Assembly (NCBI GenBank): GCA_003971905.1 | Contig: RSEE01000149.1 | Coordinates: 1-64,000 of the forward strand | DNA: 64,000 bases | Source: Moniliella sp. 'wahieum' | Taxonomy: Eukaryota > Basidiomycota > Moniliellomycetes > Moniliellales > Moniliellaceae | Reading direction: 5' to 3' | Shown: positions 22,434-33,014 of the stretch, one piece after another | Position numbering within the stretch: the stretch's first letter is position 1 | Layout of the letters: each line of letters begins with the position of its first letter | Made by a program: the position numbers and the translations under genes | The notes under the pieces: generated by a model | What the model saw: the letters and a program-made list of their open reading frames with translations, nothing else | Database searches by the model: none | Told to the model about the DNA's origin: nothing

Positions 22434-25400
22434 CTACACCTCCATCGACCGACGCGGGGGAGACGACTCGTCCGACCGCTGCTCATTCCCTTGCTGCGGT
22501 GGCGGTATCGGCACGTCGTCCTCGCGCCCTACTTGCACGTGGCGGTCCGAACCACGAGATGTGCGCTGCCCAGCCGCATCTTCACCCGCATCTTCACCCA
22601 GGTCTTCCTCCCGCGCCTCCTGGGCCGACGGCCGGCGTGCTTCCTTCGTAGGGACAGGATCGTCCTGGCCACCCATGTCATCCGTCTCATCCACCTGCTC
22701 GCCCTCCCATCCCTCAGTAAGCGCGACGTGCGAGACGCACGCGTCGGACGGGCCGCAGGGGCCGCACGGGACGTACGGGGCGCACGACGGTCCGGGTCCG
22801 GGTCAGTACGAGGCGCAGACGCAGCTGCGGCGCTACGTGACCCGTGTGGCCGGGGCCGGGCACCGTCAGCACGGGGTGTAGCGTCGTTCTGGCTCTGCGT
22901 GCGCGCCAGGCGACGAGGGTAGCGCGGGACGCGGTCGCGGTCGCGGTCGCGCCGGCCTGGGGCGTAAGCGTCACGGGAAGAAACGCCGTACCGGCCGGCC
23001 CGGTCGTCCGGGTACACGGTCTGTGGGATCCGGTCCCGCCGACCTCGTGGGTCAGACAGAGGGGGTACGCGGTACCGCGACGGAGTGGGCTGTGTGTCTG
23101 AGGGCGCGTGGCCAGTGCGTGGGGGTGCGTCGTACCGCCCGCCAGTGGAAGAGGGAGTGGTATTAGGCTCGTGTTTGTCGAGGCGGGGTCAAGGGCGACG
23201 CAGCCAGGGAAAAGCTTCGTGCCAACGAGGTGGTCCAACCGGTCCATTTTCTGCCTACTGATTTGGCGCGTGTGTCGGGCTGTCCTGTCCGACCCGATTC
23301 GTCGGCTGAGCCACGGGACCGGCGTGGCCGGCTGCGCTCGTCTGGGTCCAACATCACACGCGGATGAGGCGCAAGCCCAACGCCCCGTTCGCCCCGTTCG
23401 CCCTGGTCGCCGCCAGGACCACGGCGCGAAGATAGGGTGTACCGCATGGGATTTGAACGGGGATCGGAGGCACGGCGGAGCAGGCGAGGTGGGCGGCCCG
23501 GATCGGAGCGTGGACGATGGGACGCTGGGACGGGTGGGAGCAGAGGGGTTAGGTCTGGGGTTGGGTTTGGGTTTGGGTTTGGGCACTTCGCGATCACGGT
23601 GGGGAGCAGACCAGTCGGGGAGGGCGGTGGCGAGGTGGTGTCGGAAGGCCGGGAGGAGGCGACGGGTATGCAGTAGTTGTGGCGGAGCAAAGTCAGTGCG
23701 CAAAGGAACGTAGCGCAATTGCTTGACATGTTCTTCGGCCATCAACTGTTGGCCCGTAGGGTCCAGTTCGTCGTACCAAAAGCCAGGGTACACTTGGGCC
23801 TCGGTCCCGCGCGCCTCGGTCGGACACAGTCCGTCGTCGGCGCGTACGGAATGCAGTCGCATCAGACGGTACATGAGCCTGTCCACGTCGCTTGCGGCCT
23901 CATGGAACGCAGGGTCGGGGGGCAAGTTCTCTACTCCCAGAGCGGCAGATACCTCATCGGGTGAATAGGCACGCTTCTTGCCCTTGTCCAGGGGGTTGTT
24001 GCGCGCTTCCTGCTCTGTCGTCTCGCCCGGCTCGGGGCGACGGCAAAGAGAAGTTCCCGTCTGGCTTCCAGTTCCTGGCGGACGTTTTGCCACATGGTCC
24101 AAGACGCCAAGCCGTCCACCTCGCGCAAGATGCGCTTACGATCCTCGGGCTTGATCCGCTCGTCGGCCAATAAGGTTTCGACATTGAGCTCGATGTTGGG
24201 CCGGGCGCGATCGGCAGGATGCATCGGGTCGGAGGTAGAGAGGGCGAGGTAATCTGTGCCGATCTGGGCCCACTCCAAGAGAGGTTCAGCGACTGGGGCG
24301 AGGTCGTGCAGAAACTCGAGCAAGTGGTCCTCGTGTCGACTCAACAGCGACACCCATTCGCCCGGCCCGCACTCGTCAGGATGCGCAACAGACCGTTGTC
24401 GCACCAAGAGCAAATCATCAATGAACTCCTTCAGGTCGCCCACTGCGCGGGACAAGTCGACTTTGGCTGTGGTGGCGGCACGAAGACCGTCGTAAAAGAC
24501 GTACTCGAGCAAGTCCTTGACCATTGTCGGAAGCACGGTCCCATCACCACGTCCAACAGTTCTCTCCGGTCGCGCGCACGACGAGCCTCGCGCAACAAGA
24601 GTTTGAGCTGGGCAAAGTCGTACGCCATATCCTCCTCCTCCTCGGTGAGCGTCCATTTTGCCTCGTCTGTCTTGTCCGTCGACGCAGGCGGGCGCGCATG
24701 CTCGAATGCTTCTTCGGCATCTTGGACGGTTGTTTGGTCGTACCGACTTGCCTCGGGCGGGTAGGCGCCATCCACATGACCTCGCCACGGACTGAGGGAA
24801 AATGCGCGCTGCATGTCCAACACCAAATCGGCACCAACTGGTTTGAGCAATTTTTCGCTGCTGCCTCGTTCGGTCCATAGCCCAGCGGAGGCGACTCGAG
24901 CAGAATCACAGTCACCACATCGTCGCCCGACTCGAGCGTTTTGCGTTCAATCGCCGCCCGATCCACACGATCAGAGAAGGTGACATAGTCCATGATACGA
25001 TTGGCTAGTGCGCCCTGTCCTGCCTCCCCAGCGAGGCGCGCAGGGGCCGCACCAGCGTGGCCTTGATCTGGTCCAACTCGCGCGACAAGAAGAAACCTAG
25101 AATACGTTGTAGCAGGCTTTGCGTCTTGTCCCCGTCCTTGGTCGTTTCTGACGCCGAAGCCGGCCGGCCCAACAGCAAGCTCAGCAAGCTCTGGACCATG
25201 ACATGGGGCGGATGAACGTTGGAGCGAAGGAGCTGTTTGGCGCCCCAGTAGGGAAACAGGGCATGGACCGACTTGAGCTTCTTCACCAGCTGGTCCGCTT
25301 CGGGCGAGAGGAGAAAAGGTCGTACAGAGCCGTGGCCAAGGAATGGCGAAATGTGCCCAGGCGCGTTGGCAGACGCGGAGGCAAGTCCTGCACTTTGCTA

Positions 25401-27080
25401 GTAGCAAGAAACACATCCCACATCGATTCCAGTCCATCTTCTTGCTCAATCACTTTTTCCTTCAATGCCGCTGCGTCCTTGGCCTCTTCCCGTGCACGCT
25501 CCCCGGCCAGACGCCATTGACGGTCCACGGCCGCCTCCAACGTAGCGTCGCCAGATGAGTTGGACTTGGTGCCAGGGGCAAACAGGGCATCCATCCTCTA
25601 GCAATGAGGGGGAGAGCGCAACGGGTTTGTCAAGACCACGCTTTACCGTCCCCTTGCCCCACTGCTTGCCCACACCCCCATTCCTCTGTCCCCTTCAATC
25701 CGGGGCCCGGACCACGCAGTTCATCTTCCCCACGGATGCCAATCCCACGGGCAAAAACTTGCCCAGGCCATCGACCATGGTGAGGGCCCAAACCCGACGC
25801 TGAGTCAGCTCGCTGCGTTCCAGTGAGGTACTCAAGTTGCGTGCGGCCAGCTCGTCGAGCAGGACCTGGACCCTGTGTTGCCAGAACTTGCTCGGGGCCG
25901 TGTCGAGGCCCGGAAAGGTGCGCAGATGGGTATGAAACAGGTGACGGAGGATGACTGGTTGGGTCACTCGTTCCGTTCGACGGACCACCGCATCGTCTTC
26001 CCAGTTCCCGGGGGCAAGACCATCGTTGGCATACGGGTCGTCTGCCGGGGGACCCGACGGAGGTCTTTGGTATATTCGTTAATCAGGTCTTTGCCCACCT
26101 TGCCCACGGGTGGTCGCAGCGGACTAAAAGGAGGACCATACACGGTAAGTGTACCCAGCTTCTCCAACTGGCTTGTTTCATGTGCCAATTGAAGGGCTAC
26201 GAGCGCACGTACCAGGTAATGCCGTTGCTGCGGGGTCAATTGGGAATCGTGCGACAGATCATCGCCCTCCACATCTCGATCATCCAACTTGTCGATGGGC
26301 GCAGCAGTGAAGGAGGTTCTTGGCCCAGCTGCTCACCGGTGGCTAGCTTTTCTCCGCTTGCCTCGGGCTCCAGGGCGGGAGGGTTTGATAGACGACGATG
26401 AGGGGGGGAGTTCCTTGTGTGGTTCAGTAGTTGGGGTAGATGGGAGTTCTTCGGCAGGATCGAGGGCGGCTGTTTGAGCTCTCTTCGGGCGAACGGGGCA
26501 ACGAGGCTTCATCCGACGACGGGGGCAAATGAGCGGCGGGCCGTTGGGCCGGGCTAGGGACTTGGCCACCACCATTCTGCAACGAGAGAATTACAGTCAA
26601 CACAGGGCCTCCACTATATTCCAAGGAATTTATACGAAAATAACGTACCTCATCGTCGTCAGTCAGAGGGGCATCATCGAGCTGAGAGATGAGCTGGTGC
26701 TCCTCGTCATAGGACGGCACTCTGCGACGCGGGGCTGCGTTTTGCTCATCCGTGTCGACGTGGGCAGCATATGGATCGGAGGGAGCATGGATCGAGCCGG
26801 GCGGGGGGAGGAGACGGAGAAGGGCTGCGGGGCGCGGCACTGGGGGCGCGCGCGCGGGGTGGGTGGAGGACGTCGTCGTCGTCGTGTGAGCCGGTGAGAG
26901 ATGGGGGCGGGTGGGCGGGAGATGGGCCCGAGGTGTGGCGGGCGGCGCGGCGGGCACGGAGGGGGTGGGCCGGGAGGAAGGGCGGAGGCGGGGCGGGGGC
27001 TGGGAGCGCTGAGGCTGTTGCTCCTGTCGCGGCGGGCAGAGCGGGAGGGGAAAGGGAGCTGGCCGTCCGTCGGGGGGCAT
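22434..27080 (-). CDS. PX-associated (PXB)/DUF3818 protein, Lec1-like, apparently without PX domain
   Basis: Large peripheral-membrane-type protein of about 1,500 residues; fungal relatives such as yeast Lec1/YPR097W act in lipid homeostasis. Start ATG 27080 (MPPDGRPAPFPLPL). After a Pro-rich N-tail the PXB domain is clear (LTPQQRHYLVRALVALQLAH, VTQPVILRHLFHTHLRTFPG, FWQHRVQVLLDELAARNLS). It is followed almost directly by the DUF3818 part: EADQLVKKLKSVHALFPYWG, SLLQRILGFFLSRELDQIK, VKDLLEYVFYDGLRAATTAK, DLKEFIDDLLLVRQ, HEDHLLEFLHDL and DRKRILREVDGLASW. The C-terminal part is basic with Arg-Asp repeats, then an acidic tail ending RRSMEV at 22434. One intron, 26577-26648. A dozen or so one-base shifts are needed. 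The usual PX domain between PXB and DUF3818 is not visible in the roughly 100 bases available. Confidence 0.75.
26577..26648 (-). other. Intron in the PXB/DUF3818 gene, 72 bp, stop-free
   Basis: Donor GAG|GTACGT and acceptor TTGCAG|AAT. The length is a multiple of three and the sequence has no stop in frame, so retention would add 24 residues without shifting the frame. Confidence 0.7.
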
Positions 27081-28279
27081 GGCGGTGGCAGTGGAGAGGA
27101 GGAGGGTGGGCAGGGAGGGACGGCGGCCGGTGGGGGCGTGAAGGAAGACTGGGAGCTGCTGTCTATGAGTGTGCGTCTGATTCTGAATCTGCATGTGCAT
27201 CTGAAAAAATGCCACAGGACCATCTATCTGTCTGCCGTGGGCTTGGGTAGTGCATGGCCATCGTGGGGTGTGCTGCGGGGGGCGCTGGGTGCGGGTGCTG
27301 CCTGTGCCCCGCACGCGCTGTCTGCAAAGCCAGCGTGTGTGCGCTATCTGCGCCGCACGACGCCTCCGAGCACTCTGGCCCCGCCCTGCCCCGCCCTGCC
27401 TGCCCGTCGCGCCCTCCCCACCCCCGCCACGAACACTGGCCCCGTGGCCCCTACCAAAGTCCGCCGCGCGTGCGGTCGGCCTCGGGGCAGGCCAGCTGCA
27501 CGGATGGGATGATCGGCGTGCGGCGGCAGGGCGCGTGTGTGGGCGCGATGCCGGACAAGACAAGGCGTGTGCGGTGCGCCGCCAAGCTCCAAGCGCCATG
27601 CGCCATGCCCATGCCGCAGCCGAGCAGCAGGGCAGCAGGCAGCAGGCAGTCGAGGAGGCGCACGCGTCCTATTCCCGTCGCAGCCTCCGCTGGCTTGCGC
27701 CGAGGCAGGCGCCCAGGACAGGCAGCAGGCAGCAGGCAGCATGCGACGGCGGGGAAAGCCTCGCTCGGCAGCCGCGCTTGCCCCCCTGCATGCGCCCCCT
27801 TGTGCCCCCCATGGAGGACGTCAGTAACGTCATTGATCAGCATCCATGCACCATGCCCCCGCCCTGCCCCGCCAAGCCCCCCACGCGCCAGCCCCTGCCC
27901 CCCCTTCTCCAGCGCACGAAGCGCACCACACAGCTGCACACCCTCCGCGGAAGCGTCGATCCAGACGGATGGGCTAGGGCACGACGGATGCGAATCGCGG
28001 AATTCTGCATGCAGAATTCAGAATTCAGATGGCCGCACACGCACACAGATGTACTTACACCACGCACAACACAGCTGCCATCGCACCCACTGTATGGGCG
28101 TGTGGCCTGGCATGGCTAGCAGGCTGGGCTGGAGATGACTCTCCCACTCAGTACCACGGTGGGTTGGGCTCCAATGGCTGTATCCTCAACTCAGTCACTA
28201 GTAACGCCTGGTCCGTGCGCGGGGATGCGTGCGTCGGAAGCAAGCCTCAACCTTCCGTCAACGCACAGTGTCCAGAGCA
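27081..28279. other. GC-rich promoter-side region, no gene recognised
   Basis: Two long overlapping plus-strand frames (about 290 codons each) cover the same DNA and are rich in Ala, Pro, Arg and Cys, which marks them as composition artefacts. GCAGGCAGCAGGCAGC repeats lie near 27620-27740. This is the 5' side of the large minus-strand gene. Confidence 0.5.
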
Positions 28280-28930
28280 ACACGCCTGGCCAAGGAGAAG
28301 CGTCAACCAGCAACTCGAAACCAACCTGCGGTTCTACATCTCGACGGTCGAACCCCAACTGCGCTATTACCCTCTTGCCCTCCGCCGAGTTCGTTGCCCA
28401 AAAAAAATGCCGTGAGCGCAATGAAACACCCGCAGGACAAACTCATTCAAGTTGATCCTAATAAGCCACGAGTCTACACCCGCGTTATAACTGCCGGACG
28501 CTCCGCTTCGCCGTTACCCCCCCCCCCCCCCCCCCCCCCCCCTTTACCTTGTGGGCCCTTCAAATTATTGGAGAAAGTCGATGGGAATGCCCACCGGTTG
28601 GACTTGCCCCGCGACCTCCATGCCATCAATAACCCTGTAGTCAACGCGGCCTACTTTGACCCTCTTCGACCTGACCGTGTCGACGCCCGCTCCTATCCCC
28701 CAGAGGTGCCGGCGCCAGAGATTGTTGGCGGTCACACAGCCTGGCCGTGTCAAGGAGATCCTCGACCGTCGGCGCGGTCGACGGGCCTACCCATAGTTCG
28801 TTCATTGGACTGGTCTCCCTACCAGCCGCAACGGGTGGATCCCAGCGTCGGAGCTCAGAGTGTTGTCAGTGCAACGCGACTTGGTCGCCCCCCCGTGACA
28901 TTACCCCTCCATCTTGGCTGCGCGTAGGTA
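28280..28930 (+). mobile_element. Ty3/gypsy chromovirus relic: integrase C-terminus and chromodomain
   Basis: The translation resembles the end of a Ty3/gypsy Pol. VNQQLETNLRFYISTVEP with LPSAEFV corresponds to the end of the integrase core. After a C26 run comes GPFKLLEKVDGNAHRLDLPR, the GPY/F module, then VKEILDRRRGRRAY, FVHWTGLP and WIPASELRVL, a chromodomain. An in-frame TAG at 28794-28796 interrupts the chromodomain and several frames are shifted, so it is dead. It runs straight into the LTR at 28931. Everything upstream (gag, protease, RT) is missing. Confidence 0.8.
28517..28542 (+). repeat. Poly-C run of 26 bases inside the retroelement relic
   Basis: An uninterrupted run of 26 C, by far the longest homopolymer noticed in the window. 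Confidence 0.95.
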
Positions 28931-29425
28931 TTCTCCACTTCCCGACGATGGATAGTGGAGCAAGGGGTATTGGGGTGGTCACGATGGAAACGACCAACTG
29001 GAGCTCGATGGCACATACCTTATCGTTACTCTCGCTTCTCAGCTTCCTTCCCTATCGCTACTCATTTTCTCTCTCTTTCGCTATTGGTCACGATCGTGAC
29101 CGAGTTTCTCTGCTTATCTACAAAACTCGCAACCATCCTCTTCTCTGTCTGTCTTGCGCTCATATAAACTCCAAACCTCTATCCATGATTTCGCCTCGGT
29201 TTTTGGCCTGGTTCATCGCCTCATGCCTTCGTGTTTGGCTCTCCACTTCTCCCCTTAACTCGGTTCCCCGTTACACCGCAGACCTGTTGATCTTTCCTCT
29301 GTCCCGCTTCTATAAAATCTGCGTGTTCTAGTTAGATCCACAGTCCATACAAGTCGCCCACCTTTCCTTTCCTCTCACTCCTTCTTCTAGGCGCTCCACT
29401 CTAGAACTAAGAACGTTCCTTTTTC
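28931..29425 (+). repeat. LTR of the Ty3/gypsy relic (3' LTR, plus orientation)
   Basis: About 495 bp, homologous in inverted orientation to 32335-32858. It follows the chromodomain directly as a 3' LTR should. It contains a TATAAA-like promoter area (CATATAAACTCC near 29161) and ends near TCTAGAACTAAGAACG. Boundaries were set by where similarity to the second copy stops; clear TG..CA ends were not seen. Confidence 0.8.
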
Positions 29426-29688
29426 TCAGTGGCCATCAGCCCTCACCCAGCGGGGAGGGGCCAGCAGCAAAACCGATCGCATTTCGCTCTTCTCTGGCGA
29501 TTCCTCTTGCATCTCTTCGCTGGCATTGGTGGCCAGAAGAGTCAGGGATAAGTGTTGGACGAGATAAGTTTCTTCAGTGCCCTTTGCCACGCGTGTTGCT
29601 CTATGGGGCGGAGTTGTCGAAGCTTTGGGGTGCAGCACGTCTATTACTCATCTCTCCATCGATCGACTGACTGACTGCATGCCGTGTG

Positions 29689-29728
29689 CGTCACATGTGA
29701 CAGTGACATGTGACATCACATGCATCAC
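29689..29728. repeat. TGTCACA-type palindrome cluster
   Basis: GTCACATGTGAC and GTGACATGTGAC stand side by side and are followed by ATCACATGCATCAC, again built on ACATGT palindromes. Confidence 0.75.
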
Positions 29729-29924
29729 GCCAGATGCAGTTTTGCCTTCTGCCTTGTTTTTAGCCACTCGCCCGCCGCCCCGGCCCTTACGTGGGTGTCC
29801 ACGTCACCGTCCAGTACGAAACCCCCTCACCCTTTCTCCCTCCCGTCAACGGCGGCGGGCGATGGACAGCGCGGGACAATAAAAAAATCCGCTGCCACCG
29901 CCACCACCACATTTCTACCCCAAA

Positions 29925-31660
29925 ATGGGCGGCAACGAACGCGACTCGATGGAGTTGAGCCACATGGCGGACCGCGAGCCTTTCCTCCCCGTCACTGCGC
30001 CGCCCATCAGTCGCGTGCCGAGCCCGCTGGCTTCGGGAGGGCTGGCCGAGCCCAGCAAGTCCCTTGCGCCGGGCCGTGACGCCACTCCGTCTCGTGGCCG
30101 CGATCCGCTGCTCTCCTCCCTATGGGCTTCGTCGGGGAAAACCCACTCGGTCAGCTCAGTAGGACACGCTGTGGCGTCTGCCGGTGGCAAGGCGGCCGGT
30201 GGGCGGGCTCTCTTCCAACCCCCTGGCCGACGTTCGCCAACGTCCCGCGCTCGCTGATGACACCTGTCAAACGACGCAGTGCACCGTCCCCGGCGCGGTC
30301 CGTACGGCCTGGTGATCGATTCTATGCTGGCAGCCAAGGCCAGCCGGATCCACGTGTACAAGTTCAATGTGTGTGCGCAGAAGGCTGGACAGGCAGCGCT
30401 GCCTGAGCTGGAGGACGAGCTGTTCAAGGCCAAGAAGGGTGGCCTGAGCAAGTACGCCGGTCGTCCGGAAGAAGCGGCGAATAGCTTGCGTGAACTGATG
30501 GATGCGGCAGTGGAACGTGTGCCTGCCGAACTGCAAAAGTGCACACCGATCGTGGTCAAGGCTACGGCCGGACTGCGTTTGACGGGCGAGAAGGAAGCCC
30601 AGGACATCCTGGCTGCCGTTCGCTCCATGCTTCAGACCCAATACCCTTTCCCTCGCCGACGCACCGGGGCACAATGCAGTGGAGATTATGGATGGGTCGA
30701 GGAGGCAGTGTATGCGTGGATTACGGTCAACTACCTCTTGGGTCGGATTGGAGGCAAGCATACTTCCGCCCCGACGGCGGCCGTCTTGGACCTGGCGGGG
30801 CGAGTACCCAGATCGTGTTGAGCCCCAGGGTCGAGCAAAGGATGCCATGCGCCCTGGTGCGCACGTTTACGAGCTGTCCAACTTGGCAGGCCGCGACATG
30901 TGCTGTACCAAAACTCGTACTTGGGGTACGGACTGATGCAAGTGCGCGAAGCGGTCCATGCCCTCTCTGCCTTCCTCCATGGCCTGGCCCAGGCCCGCAA
31001 CCCACACCGGCCCAGGTGGAAGGACTCTACCGCACAACTGTTTGACCAGCGGCGTGGAGAAGAACATTAACGTGACGCTGTTGCCGCCTGCCTCTGCGGC
31101 GGCCGGTCCGGCCATCAACGGAACCCCGCCCGCGGCCGTGGGCGAGGTCAAGGGGGAACATCGCTTCAAGGGAATGGAGATCGTTGGCTCTAACGCGTGT
31201 ACGGCGGTGGTGGAGACAGTGCTGGACAAGCACGCGCCCTGCGCTGCTGATCCCTGTGCGTTTGCTGGGGTGTACCAGCGAGCTTGGGACAGAGCCTACC
31301 CGAGGGCGCACCGGTAGTAGCACTGTCCTACTTTACGACCGCTTGCACCCGCTCGGCATGGGGCCCACCTTGACCATTGCCGAGCTGCACCAGGCGGTGA
31401 CGGATGTATGCCACGATCCATCGACGTGGCCGGACCGGTGGCCGCCGGCCAAGTACCCGGACGCACTCAAGGAGCTCCAGGGCCGGCCCGAGTCGTGCCT
31501 GGACATGACCTACCTCTACACGCTGCTCACGCTGGGCTACGAGCTGGATGACTCGCACACCATCATCACCGACAAGAAGATTGCAGGAACGGAGCTGGGC
31601 TGGGCACTGGGTGCGCAACTCGCCATCCTGGAACGGACGGACATTGCGTGCCGGACATAG
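29925..31660 (+). CDS. GDA1/CD39 nucleoside diphosphatase (Golgi guanosine diphosphatase-like)
   Basis: GDA1-type NTPDase. In yeast the enzyme hydrolyses GDP to GMP in the Golgi lumen so that GDP-mannose can be exchanged in for glycosylation. Seen: SRIHVYKFNVC, KATAGLRLTGEKEAQDILAA (ACR2), GWVEEAVYAWITVNYLLG (ACR3), DLGGASTQIVLSP (ACR4, after restoring one G near 30797), YQNSYLGYGLMQVREAV, PCAFAGVYQ, SYFYDRLHPL and GRPESCLDMTYLYTLLTLGY with GTELGWALGAQL (ACR5 region). Start ATG 29925; end TAG 31658. The first apyrase motif near 30316-30346 reads DSMLAAKASR instead of a DAGSxGSR form, explained by two compensating indels. An N-terminal membrane anchor is expected but is obscured by shifts. The gene sits between two LTRs in inverted orientation. 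Confidence 0.85.
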
Positions 31661-32334
31661 ACAGTGAATGGCTACTCTGTATCTGCATTATATCTTATCC
31701 GAAGGGTGGGACAAGTGACGGGGGCTGGTGCTGCCAGTCTAGGATAATGGCCTCGCTCTTGGCTTGCTGGACTAACCAAACTACAAATCTTTTATCTATT
31801 CCTTGCCCCAAGTACAGTTCCTTTAAGGACCTTTTGGGCTCTTCACTATCTACCCGTCCAACCGATGCGCTCAACCTCAAATTCGATCTTCATCTCGATC
31901 TCAATCTCAATCTTGGTCTTGGTCTCGATCTGGCTTAATTAACTCTGACCCGCTTGCATTCACCACATCGGTTGTGCGCCTATCCCCTCTGGCTCGATCC
32001 AATCTCGATCTATCTTCTCTTTTTCTCTTTGTTTCCTCGCTGCTTGGCCAGCCTCCCGGCTCCAATCCATAGTATGAATACTGTGGCGGAGTTGCTGGCT
32101 TCTCAGGCGGAGACGAGACCTTCCTTTAGTACCCATGGGAGACAAGACTCACGGGTGACCGAACGCGTATCAGATCCAAAGTCCAAAGAACACTGCCGTA
32201 CTGGCGTGAACGCAGGAAGGCTGAATAGTGCTTTGCTAGTTGTGGGCAGAGCCAGGCAGCGTCCGAGAAGGAGGTTGCACATTCAGGGCCGGACGTAAGA
32301 GTGGGGAGCTTCATGGGCAAAAGGGGGGGCGAAC
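31661..32334. other. Interval between GDA1 gene and inverted LTR
   Basis: Contains a degenerate (ATCTCA)n microsatellite at 31878-31935. A short minus-strand frame at 32126-32320 follows the LTR in its own orientation but is not recognised. Confidence 0.45.
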
Positions 32335-32858
32335 GAGCTGATTGAAAGGGCAGTTCTTAATAGTTCTAGAGCGGAGGCCTAGAAGAAGGGTGAGAGGAAA
32401 GGAATGGTGGGTGGCTTGGGCCATCTCACTTGTGGATCTAAGAACACGCAGGTTTATAGAAGGGGACAGAGGAAAGACCTGCGGGTCTGCAGTGTAATGG
32501 GGAACCGAATCAAGGGGAGAGAAGGAGAGACAAGCAAGAAAGGCACGAGGCGATGAACCAGGCCAGAAACCGAGTCGAAACCATGGATAAAGGTTTGGAG
32601 TTTATATAATGAGCGCAAGACGGAGAAGAGAGGATGGTTGCGGGTTTTGTAGATAAGCTGAGAAACTCAGTCACGATCGTGACCGATAGCGAAGAGGAGG
32701 GATAATGAGTAGCGATAGGGAAGGAAGCTGAGAAGCGAGAGTAACGATAAGGGATGTGCCATCGAGCTCCAGTTGGTCGCTTTCCATCGTGACCACCCCA
32801 ATACCCCTTGCTCCACTATCCACCGTCGGGAAGTGGACTGAGTATTTTAGCACGGGAA
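32335..32858 (-). repeat. Second LTR copy, inverted, probably solo
   Basis: The reverse complement matches 28931-29425 over about 500 bp with scattered substitutions and small indels; for example the GGTATTGGGGTGGTCACGAT segment and the TCACGATCGTGAC palindrome are shared. The TATATAAACTCC promoter block is more complete here. No internal retroelement sequence is recognisable on either side, so it is best read as a solo LTR. Confidence 0.8.
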
Positions 32859-33014
32859 GTGGAAAGTGAGGGGAGAAGGCGGAAAGAGAGACCAAGATAG
32901 CTAGCAGTACTCTGGACGCTATGCAGCTACGAGGGGGTCAAGTACGAATGGTGCATTGGCGCCCAACCGCAATCCATCGACCGCAACCAACCGGACCCAC
33001 AGGGTGAAACTGCG

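Noticed and set aside
23555-23585. GGGTTT repeats resembling interstitial telomere
   Set aside because: The unit is GGGTTT, not TTAGGG, and it encodes the Lys-Pro repeat (KPKPKPNP) of the PXB/DUF3818 protein on the minus strand.
27254-28138. Two plus-strand frames of about 290 codons
   Set aside because: They overlap each other in different frames, are dominated by Ala/Pro/Arg/Cys and have no domain; composition of GC-rich DNA explains them.
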